Assembly: GCA_015067605.1 (NCBI GenBank)
Contig: SVME01000008.1
Coordinates: 1-43,518 of the forward strand
Origin: Oscillospiraceae bacterium
Lineage (GTDB): Bacteria > Bacillota > Clostridia > Oscillospirales > Oscillospiraceae
Reading direction: 5' to 3'
DNA: 43,518 nt
Shown: positions 26,125 through 33,816 of the stretch, one piece after another
Layout of the letters: every line of letters starts with the position of its first letter
How positions within the stretch are numbered: the first letter of the stretch is position 1
Notes under the pieces: generated by a model
Seen by the model: only the letters and a program-made list of their open reading frames with translations
Database searches by the model: none
Told to the model about the DNA's origin: nothing
Made by a program: the position numbers and the translations under genes

Positions 26125-28548
26125 ATGAACTACGATCATTCCGCCATTGAGGCCAAATGGCATAAATACTGGGAGGAAAACGATACCTTCCATACGGACG
26201 TGTGGGATTTCTCCAAGCCTAAGTACTATGTGCTGGATATGTTCCCGTATCCCTCCGGTGTGGGTCTGCACGCTGGCCATCCCGAGGGCTATACCGCCAC
26301 GGATATCATGTCCCGCATGAAGCGGATGCAGGGCTACAACGTGCTGCACCCCATGGGCTACGATTCCTTCGGCCTGCCGGCAGAGCAGTATGCGGTGTCC
26401 ACCGGCAACCACCCCAACGGCTTCACGCAGGAGAATATCAAGACCTTCTCCAATCAGCTGAAGGAGCTGGGCTTCGACTACGACTGGAGCAAGGTGATTG
26501 CCACCTCCGACCCCTCTTTCTATAAGTGGACCCAGTGGATTTTTAAGCAACTCTACGAGGCTGGCTATGCAAAGCGGATTGAGATGCCCGTGAACTGGTG
26601 CGAGGAGCTTGGCACGGTGCTGTCCAACGACGAGGTCATCGATGGCAAATCCGAGCGTGGCGGCTACCCCGTGGTGAAGAAGAACATGATGCAGTGGGTC
26701 ATCGACCAGCCCGCCTTTGCGGAAAAGCTGCTGGAGGGCCTGAACGAAATCGATTGGCCCGAATCCACCAAGGAGATTCAACGCAACTGGATCGGTAAGT
26801 CCACCGGCGTTGAGGTGGATTTCCAGCTGGTGGGCGGCGGCTCTTTCTCCATCTACACCACCTGCATTGAAACCATCTACGGCATTACCTTCATGGTGCT
26901 GGCCCCCGATGGCAAGATTACTGAGTCCTTGCTGGACCGTGTGGAGAATCTGGATGAGGTAAAGGCCTACATCGCCGAGGCCTCCCGCAAGAGCGACATC
27001 GATCGGACGGATATGAACAAGACCAAGTCCGGTTGCCCCCTGAAGGGCGTTTACGCCATCAACCCCGTCAATGGCAAGCAGGTACCGGTGTTCATCGGCG
27101 ACTTCGTGCTGGCCAGCTACGGTACCGGTGCGGTTATGGCGGTGCCCAGCCACGACCAGCGCGACTTCGAGTATGCGCAGGTTCATAATATCCCCATGAT
27201 TCAGGTCATCGAGGGCCGTGATGTGTCCGAGTGCGCCTTTGAGAAGCAGGATTATCTGGGCAAGGGCTGCAAGCTGATGAACTCCGAGGAATTCACCGGT
27301 TTGACGGTGGAGGAGGCCAAGGAGGCCATCACCTGCAAGCTGGAGCAGGCGGGCGTTGCCAGAAGAAAGAACAACTACCACTTCCGTGAGTGGATTTTCG
27401 CTCGCCAGAGATACTGGGGCGAGCCCGTACCCTGTGTTTACACCGAGGACGGCAAGACTGTGTTCCTGCCTGATGAGGAGCTGCCTCTGATTCTGCCGGA
27501 GCTGGAGGATTATAAGGGCCGCGGCGGCAAGGCACCGCTGGAAAACGCTGATGAGTGGAAGCACTACGACCGCAATGGCATCAAGGGCATCCGTGAAACC
27601 TCTACCATGCCCGGCAGTGCCGGTTCCTCCTGGTACTTCATGCGTTACATCGACCCCAACAACGATAAGGAATTCTGTGATCCGGAGCTGCTGAAGCACT
27701 GGATGCCCGTTGATTTGTATGTGGGCGGCCCTGAGCACGCTGTGGGTCACTTGATTTATTCCCGTATCTGGAATCGCTTCCTCTACGATCAGGGTCTGTG
27801 CCCTGTGAAGGAGCCCTTCAAGAAGCTGGTGCATCAGGGTATGATCCTGGGCGAGAACGGCATCAAGATGGGTAAGCGTTTCCCTGAGTTTGTGGTCAAT
27901 CCCAGTGACGTGGTGCGGGAGTATGGTGCGGATACTCTCCGGTTGTACGAGATGTTCATGGGCCCGCTGGAGGTTTCCAAGCCTTGGAGCACCACTGCTG
28001 TGGCCGGTGCTAAGAAGTTTATCAACCGTGTTTGGAATTTCTTCACCGAGAGCGCTAACATTACCGACACCGACGACGGCAAGCTGACCAAGGTCTACCA
28101 TCAGACCGTCAAGAAGGTCACCTCCGACTTTGAGCAGTTGGGCTTCAATACCGCCATTGCGCAGATGATGGTGTTCGTTAATGAGGTCTATAAGAACGGC
28201 ACCTGCCCCAGAGCCTATGCCGAGGGCTTCATCAAGATGATTTCCTGTATTACCCCCCATGTGGGCGAGGAGATTTGGCAGATTATGGGCCATGATAATA
28301 CCATTGCCTATGAGAGCTGGCCTACCTACGATGAGGAGAAGTGCAAGGATGCGGAGGTCACCATGGCGGTGCAGGTCAACGGCAAGATGCGTGGCACCGT
28401 GGTGATGGATGCGGATTTGGATAACGACACCGTCATCAAGAATGTGCTGGCGGATGAGAAGATTAGCCGGTTCCTTGAAAAGAATGGCGGCTCCATCGTC
28501 AAGACCATCGTGGTCAAGAACAAGCTGGTCAACCTAATCGTTAAGTAA
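26125..28548 (+). CDS. leuS: Leucyl-tRNA synthetase
   Basis: An 807-residue class I synthetase. The HIGH-type motif is HAGHP (residues 49-53). The CP1 editing domain follows (about 220-400), and the C-terminal part is the anticodon-binding and small C-terminal domain. The second catalytic loop, normally KMSKS, reads KMGKR (581-585) before FPEFVVNP. I recall this variant from other Clostridia, so the enzyme is probably active. ATG 26125 follows AAGAGGTG; the in-frame GTG at 26116 is part of that ribosome binding site. There is no terminator before the rpsU promoter. Confidence 0.95.
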   Translation: MNYDHSAIEAKWHKYWEENDTFHTDVWDFSKPKYYVLDMFPYPSGVGLHAGHPEGYTATDIMSRMKRMQGYNVLHPMGYDSFGLPAEQYAVSTGNHPNGFTQENIKTFSNQLKELGFDYDWSKVIATSDPSFYKWTQWIFKQLYEAGYAKRIEMPVNWCEELGTVLSNDEVIDGKSERGGYPVVKKNMMQWVIDQPAFAEKLLEGLNEIDWPESTKEIQRNWIGKSTGVEVDFQLVGGGSFSIYTTCIETIYGITFMVLAPDGKITESLLDRVENLDEVKAYIAEASRKSDIDRTDMNKTKSGCPLKGVYAINPVNGKQVPVFIGDFVLASYGTGAVMAVPSHDQRDFEYAQVHNIPMIQVIEGRDVSECAFEKQDYLGKGCKLMNSEEFTGLTVEEAKEAITCKLEQAGVARRKNNYHFREWIFARQRYWGEPVPCVYTEDGKTVFLPDEELPLILPELEDYKGRGGKAPLENADEWKHYDRNGIKGIRETSTMPGSAGSSWYFMRYIDPNNDKEFCDPELLKHWMPVDLYVGGPEHAVGHLIYSRIWNRFLYDQGLCPVKEPFKKLVHQGMILGENGIKMGKRFPEFVVNPSDVVREYGADTLRLYEMFMGPLEVSKPWSTTAVAGAKKFINRVWNFFTESANITDTDDGKLTKVYHQTVKKVTSDFEQLGFNTAIAQMMVFVNEVYKNGTCPRAYAEGFIKMISCITPHVGEEIWQIMGHDNTIAYESWPTYDEEKCKDAEVTMAVQVNGKMRGTVVMDADLDNDTVIKNVLADEKISRFLEKNGGSIVKTIVVKNKLVNLIVK

Positions 28549-28584
28549 TTTTCACAAAATTCAGCGAAAAAAACGAAATCATGC

Positions 28585-28613
28585 TTGACATTTGACGAAG
28601 GAAAGCGTATAAT
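28585..28613 (+). promoter_or_regulatory. Strong sigma-A promoter of rpsU
   Basis: A consensus TTGACA (28585-28590) and TATAAT (28608-28613) are 17 bases apart, about 70 bases before the rpsU start. Confidence 0.92.
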
Positions 28614-28620
28614 AGTCAAG

Positions 28621-28667
28621 CCGATATGGCCCTGAAAGCATCCAGGAACCTAGCCGGATGCCATCGG
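28621..28667 (+). promoter_or_regulatory. Structured 5' leader of rpsU
   Basis: The transcript leader can fold as an outer stem (CCGAT..G 28621-28628 with CATCGG 28662-28667) and an inner stem (GCATCC 28638-28643 with GGATGC 28656-28661), which stack directly on the 3' side. The ribosome binding site GGAGGGAGGG starts right after the structure. This resembles a ribosomal-protein leader that could be bound by bS21 or otherwise gate translation. No known riboswitch class was recognised. Confidence 0.5.
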
Positions 28668-28681
28668 AGGGAGGGAAAACA

Positions 28682-28864
28682 ATGTCTGAAATTCGCGTTA
28701 AGGAAAACGAATCTCTGGAGAGCGCTCTGCGTCGCTTTAAGCGTAGCTGCGCCAAGGAGGGCGTTATTGCCGAAGTTAAGAAGCGCGAGCATTACGTCAG
28801 CCCCAGCCTGAAGCGTAAGCAGAAGTCTGAAGCTGCCCGTAAGAACAAGAGAAAGTTCTATTAA
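28682..28864 (+). CDS. rpsU: Small ribosomal subunit protein bS21
   Basis: A 60-residue, very basic protein ([19 protein letters not shown] at the start, Lys/Arg-rich C-terminus) of the length normal for firmicute S21. It binds the 30S platform and helps mRNA engagement. ATG 28682 is chosen over an upstream ATG at 28658 because GGAGGGAGG lies directly before it. It forms a single-gene unit with its own promoter, leader and terminator. Confidence 0.96.
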   Translation: MSEIRVKENESLESALRRFKRSCAKEGVIAEVKKREHYVSPSLKRKQKSEAARKNKRKFY

Positions 28865-28889
28865 TTTCTCCCTCTTGCTATATGCTCAC

Positions 28890-28920
28890 AAAACCGCTCC
28901 GGTTCACCGGAGCGGTTTTT
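28890..28920 (+). terminator. Intrinsic terminator of rpsU
   Basis: AACCGCTCCGG and CCGGAGCGGTT pair perfectly around the loop TTCA, followed by a run of T's ending at 28920. Confidence 0.93.
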
Positions 28921-28987
28921 CGTTTGTTATGATTGGAAGGAAAGTGCGTCTTATAGGATAGAAGGGCCTTTCAAAGGAGGGATCGAC

Positions 28988-29548
28988 ATGAATGACGATC
29001 AAATTTTGGATTTATATTTCGCCCGAGATGAGCGCGCCATCCGGGAGACAAACGAAACCTACGGTGCTTACTGCATGCAGGTGGCGGAGCGTATCCTGTG
29101 TGACCGGCAGGATGCGGAGGAGATGGTGAACGATACGCTCCTTCGGGCGTGGCATACCATCCCGCCAAAGCGTCCGGTGGTCTTCAAGCTCTACCTTGCT
29201 AAAATCGTCCGGAATCTGGCTTTCAGCCGTTACCGTGCCCGGGCAGCGGAAAAGAGAGGTGGTGGTGAGCTGACACTGGCGTTGGAAGAACTGTCGGAGT
29301 GTGTTGGAGGTGGTGATGATCCGCAGGAGAGAGTGGACGTAAAGGAACTGACCGTCGCTATTCAGCGATTTCTGGATACCGTATCGCCCCGTGACCGGAA
29401 GATTTTCATCCGACGGTATTTCTTTGTGGAAAGCACGGCAGATATCGCATCCAGATTTGGTTTGAAGGAAAGCAACGTACTTATGATTCTGGTTCGTGTT
29501 CGTAAAAAACTAAAAGGCTATCTGATTAAGGAGGGATTCTGGTTATGA
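28988..29548 (+). CDS. ECF-type RNA polymerase sigma factor
   Basis: A 186-residue sigma-70 family protein with only regions 2 and 4. Region 2 spans about residues 20-90 (ERILCDRQDAEEMVNDTLLRA, the DxxDAEE-type core). Region 4 occupies about 120-180 and ends in ADIASRFGLKESNVLMILVR, a helix-turn-helix. The start has a strong AAAGGAGGGA site. The following gene overlaps by four bases and encodes a single-pass membrane protein, the usual sigma/anti-sigma layout. The regulon cannot be read from this window. Confidence 0.9.
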   Translation: MNDDQILDLYFARDERAIRETNETYGAYCMQVAERILCDRQDAEEMVNDTLLRAWHTIPPKRPVVFKLYLAKIVRNLAFSRYRARAAEKRGGGELTLALEELSECVGGGDDPQERVDVKELTVAIQRFLDTVSPRDRKIFIRRYFFVESTADIASRFGLKESNVLMILVRVRKKLKGYLIKEGFWL

Positions 29549-30306
29549 CAAATGAAAAGCTGTTTGAAGCAATCGGCGATTTGGATGATGCGATGATTGG
29601 CGAAACGGAGGGTATACAGGAAAGACGAAACGGGCACCTTGGATGGAAGATGACATTGATTGCTGCTGTGGTGGCCGGTTTGGCGATTACGGCTGTCGCT
29701 ACACCGCAGATCCGTAATGCTCTAAAGGGTGGGAAGCTGGAAACGGAGGACACTGTCTGGCTTTCTCCAACAAATCCCATCGATGGGACTAGTTATGAAA
29801 TGCGTCACCATGAAATACGGCTGGATGTGGAGTTTAACGAAGATGCACCTGAATCTATCGAAAACTACTATATCCCGCCGGAAATCCCAGATGAGTATAC
29901 GCAATACCTAGGTCACATCATGAAAGATGGAATGTTTACTCAGTTTGGATGGATCGTAGAGGGGACTGACCGGGATATCTGCTTTTATCAGTGGGCTGGC
30001 AATTCCGTTCCGTCGGAAGCACTGGTGGTGGATATTACTACAGAACCTGATGCTGTGCCGAAGCATGGACTGCGAACCATCAACGGCATCGAGGGTTATC
30101 TGGTAGAAGAACCGACTTTGGGTAATAATTATGGAGAACGGAAGTTCTATTGGAGCGACGGGGATTACTTGTTCTGCCTGCAGGTACCCTGTGACTTTAC
30201 TGACGCACAGTTGGAGGAGATGGTGACCTCTGTTCAGCTTGTGGAGGATATCAAGCCCTACTTGTCCACCATGACTGAACAGGAAATAAAAGATATTTTT
30301 AGGTAG
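29545..30306 (+). CDS. Probable anti-sigma factor, single-pass membrane protein
   Basis: A 253-residue protein with a cytoplasmic N-terminus of about 35 residues, one membrane segment (MTLIAAVVAGLAITAVA, about 36-53) and an extracytoplasmic domain of about 190 residues. The outer domain contains INGIEGYLVEEP and looks like the DUF4367/DUF4179 sensor domains found on firmicute anti-sigma proteins. It starts four bases inside the sigma gene. Function is inferred mainly from position and topology. Confidence 0.75.
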   Translation: MTNEKLFEAIGDLDDAMIGETEGIQERRNGHLGWKMTLIAAVVAGLAITAVATPQIRNALKGGKLETEDTVWLSPTNPIDGTSYEMRHHEIRLDVEFNEDAPESIENYYIPPEIPDEYTQYLGHIMKDGMFTQFGWIVEGTDRDICFYQWAGNSVPSEALVVDITTEPDAVPKHGLRTINGIEGYLVEEPTLGNNYGERKFYWSDGDYLFCLQVPCDFTDAQLEEMVTSVQLVEDIKPYLSTMTEQEIKDIFR

Positions 30307-30313
30307 ATTTAAA

Positions 30314-30338
30314 ACCGCCCTGCATACCGCAGGGCGGT
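30314..30338 (+). terminator. Hairpin after the sigma/anti-sigma operon
   Basis: ACCGCCCTGC (30314-30323) pairs perfectly with GCAGGGCGGT (30329-30338). It is followed by AAAAATA, not T's, so intrinsic termination is doubtful on the plus strand. Confidence 0.5.
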
Positions 30339-30368
30339 AAAAATATCTTATAAATCGCTAAAGAATTA

Positions 30369-30397
30369 TTGACAAACGATAATTATGGTGTTATAGT
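30369..30397 (+). promoter_or_regulatory. Sigma-A promoter of the DUF2975 cassette
   Basis: TTGACA (30369-30374) and TATAGT (30392-30397) are 17 bases apart, with AGGAGG just before the ATG at 30421. Confidence 0.87.
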
Positions 30398-30420
30398 GGC
30401 ACTAACAGGAGGTGCCATTT

Positions 30421-30867
30421 ATGGAAAAACAAAAATTTTGGGCAAAGGTGACTCTTTGGGTTGAGAGAGGTGTGGGGGCGCTGCTGGTGGCGCTGGTATT
30501 CCTGCTGCCGGCCATTCTTCGCTGTTATATCGGTTTCCTGTTCATGTTGGAATGGGAGCAGCAACTATTGACCGGACTATTCTATTGCTGCGTTGTCATC
30601 ATTGGCTGGGCATTGTGGAATCTGGATTGCCTGCTGCGCGGCATCCTTGCGGGAGAAGTGTTCGTTCGCAAGAACGTCCGTTGTCTGCGATGGGTGCAGT
30701 GGAGTTGCGGTCTGGTGAGCCTGATTACCGGAATCGCCGGCATTATCTATATCCCACTGATTGCTTTGGCTGTGATAATGGCGTTCCTTTGCCTGACAAT
30801 CAGCGTGGTGTCCCATGTGATGGACGCTGCGGTGACCATTCGGGAAGAGAATGACCTGACGATTTGA
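30421..30867 (+). CDS. DUF2975-family membrane protein
   Basis: A 148-residue protein with four hydrophobic segments (about 14-38, 45-68, 92-112, 114-136) and the DUF2975 feature GEVFVRKNVRCLRWVQW between segments two and three. These proteins are usually paired with a small XRE regulator of the YozG type, and that is the case here: the regulator starts 8 bases after its stop. Its role is unknown. Confidence 0.82.
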   Translation: MEKQKFWAKVTLWVERGVGALLVALVFLLPAILRCYIGFLFMLEWEQQLLTGLFYCCVVIIGWALWNLDCLLRGILAGEVFVRKNVRCLRWVQWSCGLVSLITGIAGIIYIPLIALAVIMAFLCLTISVVSHVMDAAVTIREENDLTI

Positions 30868-30875
30868 GGTGGACT

Positions 30876-31100
30876 ATGGCGATTATTGTGAATTTGGATA
30901 TGATGCTGGCAAAGCGGAAGATGACATCCTTGGAGTTGGCGCAGCGAATCGGTATGACGCAGGCGAATCTTTCGATTCTGAAAACAGGTAAAGCCAAGGC
31001 CGTGCGGATGTCCACCATGGATTTGATCTGCAAGGAGCTGCAATGCCAGCCGGGGGACTTGTTTGAATATGTGGAGGATGATGACCCATGGAAAAGATGA
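30876..31100 (+). CDS. Small XRE (YozG-type) transcriptional regulator
   Basis: A 74-residue protein that is almost only a Cro/C1 helix-turn-helix (LELAQRIGMTQANLSILKTG, then CKELQCQPGDLFEYV). ATG 30876 follows GAGGTGG; the TTG 12 bases earlier is less likely. It overlaps the next gene by 13 bases, so the three genes 30421-32626 are probably one operon, likely autoregulated. Confidence 0.88.
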   Translation: MAIIVNLDMMLAKRKMTSLELAQRIGMTQANLSILKTGKAKAVRMSTMDLICKELQCQPGDLFEYVEDDDPWKR

Positions 31101-32626
31101 ATAATAACATTCCCTGGACACCCAATCCTTACGGCGGATACTACCCATATCCGTACGGCCGAGTTGTGCAGCCACCTCCGGTTCGGGAGAAAACCATCTT
31201 TCCTGCCGGAAAAAATGAGCTGCTGTTTGGATTATTTGCCATTATCTTCGGCTTGCTATTGTGTAATTTCACCCTGTTTGGCGGGTTTAATGTGGGATTT
31301 TCTATTACGGCGATTCTGTGCATTTACGTTTCGGTGGGGTATTTGGTAGCCTCCGGCTGCCGTCCGTCGGCATACAGCTGGACGCTGTTGACGCTCTGTG
31401 TGATAATTGCTGCTGGATTTGCCCGTTCTGATGACGGCTTCGTTAAGTTTGTTATGTTCCTCTTTTTGGTGGTTTCCTATAATTTGGGACTGTGCCTGCT
31501 TGCTGGGCAGAATCGCTCCAACCCGTCGGGAATAACATCTTTGGGGGATGTACCGCTATCGTTGTTTATGGGGTTTGGGCAAATGGCTCCGGCATTTCGT
31601 GGAGTGGGGCGCACCATTCGCAGCGGCGGTCCTGCCATCAAGAAAAGCGGTGCGGTGCTGCTTGGGTTGGCGGTGACAATTCCGCTGATGTGCATACTGA
31701 TTCCACTGCTGATGTCTGCTGATGCGGCTTTTGAAGGCCTGATTCGACTGCTTCCGGACTTTGAACTGAATGAGGTCTTTGCCACGATTATTTTCGGAGG
31801 CGGTGCGGCCTGCGTCCTGTATACCCGTGGGGCTGCGCTGCGGCACAAGCCCAAGAAGGTTTGTGTCGAGAAGAAACCGATGAAAGGCATTAGCCATCTA
31901 ACAGTGAACACGGTGCTTGGGGCGGTTTGTCTGGTGTATCTGGTTTATCTTGTGGGTCAGCTTGCATATTTCACCGGAGCCTTTGCAGGAATTCTACCCA
32001 AGAGCTTCACCATGGCGGAATACGCACGACGGGGATTTTTTGAAATGGCATGGCTGTGCGCCATTGATTTAATTGTCATGGCATTGGCCATCGGTCTGAC
32101 GGCCAAAAAAGATGGTAAAGCACCTATGTCCACCAGATTATTGTGTCTGCTGGTTGGTTTGGTGACGGTGTTTTTGGTGTCAACCGCCAGCGCTAAAATG
32201 TGTATGTACATCGACGCTTACGGCCTGACCCGACTGCGGTTGCTGACCGAAGTAATCATGGTCTTTCTGGCCATTGCTACCGCGGTGGTCAGTGTGTGGT
32301 TATTTGCACCCAAGCTGGCGTATATGAAGGTGCTGCTAATCGTCGCAATGGTCATAGGCGCGGCGGTAATCTGGGTGGATGTAGATACAGTGGTGGCAAG
32401 GTATAACGTATCGGCCTATCAGTCCGGAAAGCTGGAGACGATTGATCTTGATTATTTGTCAGGCTTGGGGGATGGCGCAATCCCTCAAATCGCAAAATTA
32501 ACAGATTCTGAAAATCCGTGGGTTGCGCAACAGGCGCAGGAAATTATGAATCGTGAGCGGCGTGATGACTGTGACTTCCGAAGCTGGAATTATGCAAGCT
32601 GGCGTGCGGAGGAACTGATGAAATAA
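31088..32626 (+). CDS. DUF4153/DUF4173-family polytopic membrane protein
   Basis: A 512-residue protein. A Pro/Tyr/Gly-rich cytoplasmic N-terminus (about 1-40) precedes roughly a dozen membrane segments. The hallmark of the DUF4173 family is a YARRGFFEM block after segment 8; it is present here (MAEYARRGFFEMAWL). The C-terminal 80 residues are soluble. The function of the family is unknown. A decayed partial copy of its 3' end lies at 33175-33273. Confidence 0.78.
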   Translation: MEKMNNNIPWTPNPYGGYYPYPYGRVVQPPPVREKTIFPAGKNELLFGLFAIIFGLLLCNFTLFGGFNVGFSITAILCIYVSVGYLVASGCRPSAYSWTLLTLCVIIAAGFARSDDGFVKFVMFLFLVVSYNLGLCLLAGQNRSNPSGITSLGDVPLSLFMGFGQMAPAFRGVGRTIRSGGPAIKKSGAVLLGLAVTIPLMCILIPLLMSADAAFEGLIRLLPDFELNEVFATIIFGGGAACVLYTRGAALRHKPKKVCVEKKPMKGISHLTVNTVLGAVCLVYLVYLVGQLAYFTGAFAGILPKSFTMAEYARRGFFEMAWLCAIDLIVMALAIGLTAKKDGKAPMSTRLLCLLVGLVTVFLVSTASAKMCMYIDAYGLTRLRLLTEVIMVFLAIATAVVSVWLFAPKLAYMKVLLIVAMVIGAAVIWVDVDTVVARYNVSAYQSGKLETIDLDYLSGLGDGAIPQIAKLTDSENPWVAQQAQEIMNRERRDDCDFRSWNYASWRAEELMK

Positions 32627-32706
32627 ATTCCGTAACGGCATTAGTAACCCTGACCAGCAGAATGCATTTGCCGACCATTTCTGGGCGCAGAAATTAAAGG
32701 AGTGAA

Positions 32707-33144
32707 ATGTATATGAGTAAATCAAAAAAACTCTCCACAAAAACTCGAGTTATCCTCATCATTAGCTTGTCGTTGGTAACCTGCTTGATTATTGCGTATG
32801 GAATATTCTATTTTGCTTTTATGAATTTATTGAGTCCAGGGTATGAGCCGGATCTTGTCATTTCCTCTCCGGACGGCAAGTATGAGCTGGTAGTTCGTGA
32901 ATGGAGTTATTTCCATTCGTGTGGATCCGATATCTACATCAGAGAAACTAAATGGTATAACAGATGGATGGTGAAGGAAATTGGGTATACAAGTTCGGAG
33001 GATCCCTGCTTTGCCGATGGGCACTATTATGTAGAATGGGAAAGCGATAAAGTAACGATATATTATTATAGGGGGCACCCCGGTGTAGAAGATGTGAATA
33101 ATCGCTCTACGTGGCTCGGCATTTTCAGTTATGAACTAGACTGA
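32707..33144 (+). CDS. Hypothetical membrane-anchored protein
   Basis: A protein of about 145 residues with one N-terminal membrane segment (TRVILIISLSLVTCLIIAYG, about 13-32) and an extracytoplasmic domain with SPDGKYELVVREW and several aromatic residues. It may belong with DUF5412-like lipoproteins or anchored proteins, but I do not recognise it firmly. AAAGGAG lies 4 bases before ATG 32707 and 10 bases before ATG 32713; either may be used. Confidence 0.65.
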   Translation: MYMSKSKKLSTKTRVILIISLSLVTCLIIAYGIFYFAFMNLLSPGYEPDLVISSPDGKYELVVREWSYFHSCGSDIYIRETKWYNRWMVKEIGYTSSEDPCFADGHYYVEWESDKVTIYYYRGHPGVEDVNNRSTWLGIFSYELD

Positions 33145-33174
33145 CGGCCGCTTTCAGAGGCGGTGTGGCCGGAA

Positions 33175-33273
33175 GCTGACCGAAGTAATCATGGTCTTTC
33201 TGACCAGCGCTACTTTGGTGGTCAGTGTGTGGTTATTTGCACCCAAGCTGGCGTGCGGAAGAACTGATGAAGA
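33175..33273 (+). pseudogene. Decayed fragment of the DUF4173 gene 3' end
   Basis: 33175-33254 aligns with 32242-32321 of the DUF4173 gene with few mismatches. At CAAGCTGGCGT (33244-33254) it jumps to the sequence of 32606 onward, near the end of that gene. CAAGCTGGCGT occurs at both 32311-32321 and 32595-32605 in the intact gene, so the 284 bases between were lost by recombination at an 11-bp direct repeat. No ribosome binding site or useful frame remains. Confidence 0.8.
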
Positions 33274-33357
33274 AAAGCTGATTAATAACAAAGCGGAGGA
33301 GACGGGGATGTTTCTTCCACTTTGCTTTCAAGTACATAAAAGGTAACAATATTGTTG

Positions 33358-33447
33358 CATCTAATGGATAGAGTCCCTTCCAACGCATAAAAAATAACGG
33401 ACACCCGAATGGGCATCCGTTATTTTTGGTACGCCGAAAGGGACTCG
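33358..33447. repeat. Direct repeat copy 1: terminator hairpin flanked by tRNA-3'-like ends
   Basis: The core is a near-palindrome containing ATAACGGA and TCCGTTAT (about 33393-33425) with A's before and T's after, so it can terminate on both strands. GAGTCCCTT on the left and AAGGGACTC on the right form an outer inverted repeat. The right flank, GGTACGCCGAAAGGGACTCG (33428-33447), equals the 3' end of the tRNA-Arg fragment at 33602. Confidence 0.75.
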
Positions 33448-33452
33448 CTTGC

Positions 33453-33533
33453 ATTTTCTTTCGCCTAGGCGAAAGAAAATTATGGTGTTGTCGCCGTCGA
33501 GCCGGCGACAAGCCACAGTCCACCGGACTGTGG
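33453..33533. repeat. Cluster of three perfect hairpins
   Basis: 33453-33480 is a perfect 28-bp palindrome centred on GCCTAGGC. TTGTCGCCG (33488-33496) pairs with CGGCGACAA (33503-33511). CCACAGTCC (33513-33521) pairs with GGACTGTGG (33525-33533). They fill the space between the two copies of the direct repeat, with no coding sequence. Confidence 0.75.
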
Positions 33534-33621
33534 CATCTAATGGTTCGAGCCCCTCCCAACGAAAAAAATAACGGACACCCGAATGGGCATCCGTTATTTT
33601 TGGTACGCCGAAAGGGACTCG
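33534..33621. repeat. Direct repeat copy 2: terminator hairpin leading into the tRNA-Arg fragment
   Basis: A near-identical copy of 33358-33447, offset by 174-176 bases, with the same terminator hairpin (about 33566-33601). Its left flank reads GGTTCGAGCCCCTCCCAACG, like a tRNA T-arm on the plus strand, and its right flank continues into the tRNA-Arg fragment. Confidence 0.75.
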
Positions 33622-33645
33622 AACCCCCGACCTACTGATTCGTAG
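33602..33645 (-). other. attL: 3' fragment of tRNA-Arg(ACG), left prophage boundary
   Basis: Read on the minus strand, 33645-33602 gives CTACGAA (anticodon loop with ACG), the 3' side of the anticodon stem, AGGTC, the T-arm with TTCGAGT, and the acceptor strand ending in ACC. The 5' half of the tRNA is missing: beyond 33645 the sequence no longer pairs with the anticodon stem. Tyrosine-recombinase phages duplicate exactly this part of a tRNA. The orientation implies that the prophage extends rightward and that the intact tRNA lies at its far end, outside the window. 33646-33816 holds AT-rich attachment-arm-like sequence and no gene. Confidence 0.75.
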
Positions 33646-33816
33646 GCACTATTTCGGAAAAATCCGAACATTCTGAAAGAACTTTTAGGGATTTCCGTGG
33701 ATTTCACAATGATATTTCGAATCTTGGAGCGGTGAAAAGTGAGGGGGATTTTTTGGGTTTGCAACAAAAGTGTAACAAGCTCGGAGCGCAGCGAAAGAAA
33801 ATAGTTGGGGATCGAT

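Noticed and set aside
25663-28293. A minus-strand open frame of 876 codons opposite leuS
   Set aside because: It is an antisense shadow of leuS, rsfS and the nadD-yqeK end, with no recognisable motif or ribosome binding site.
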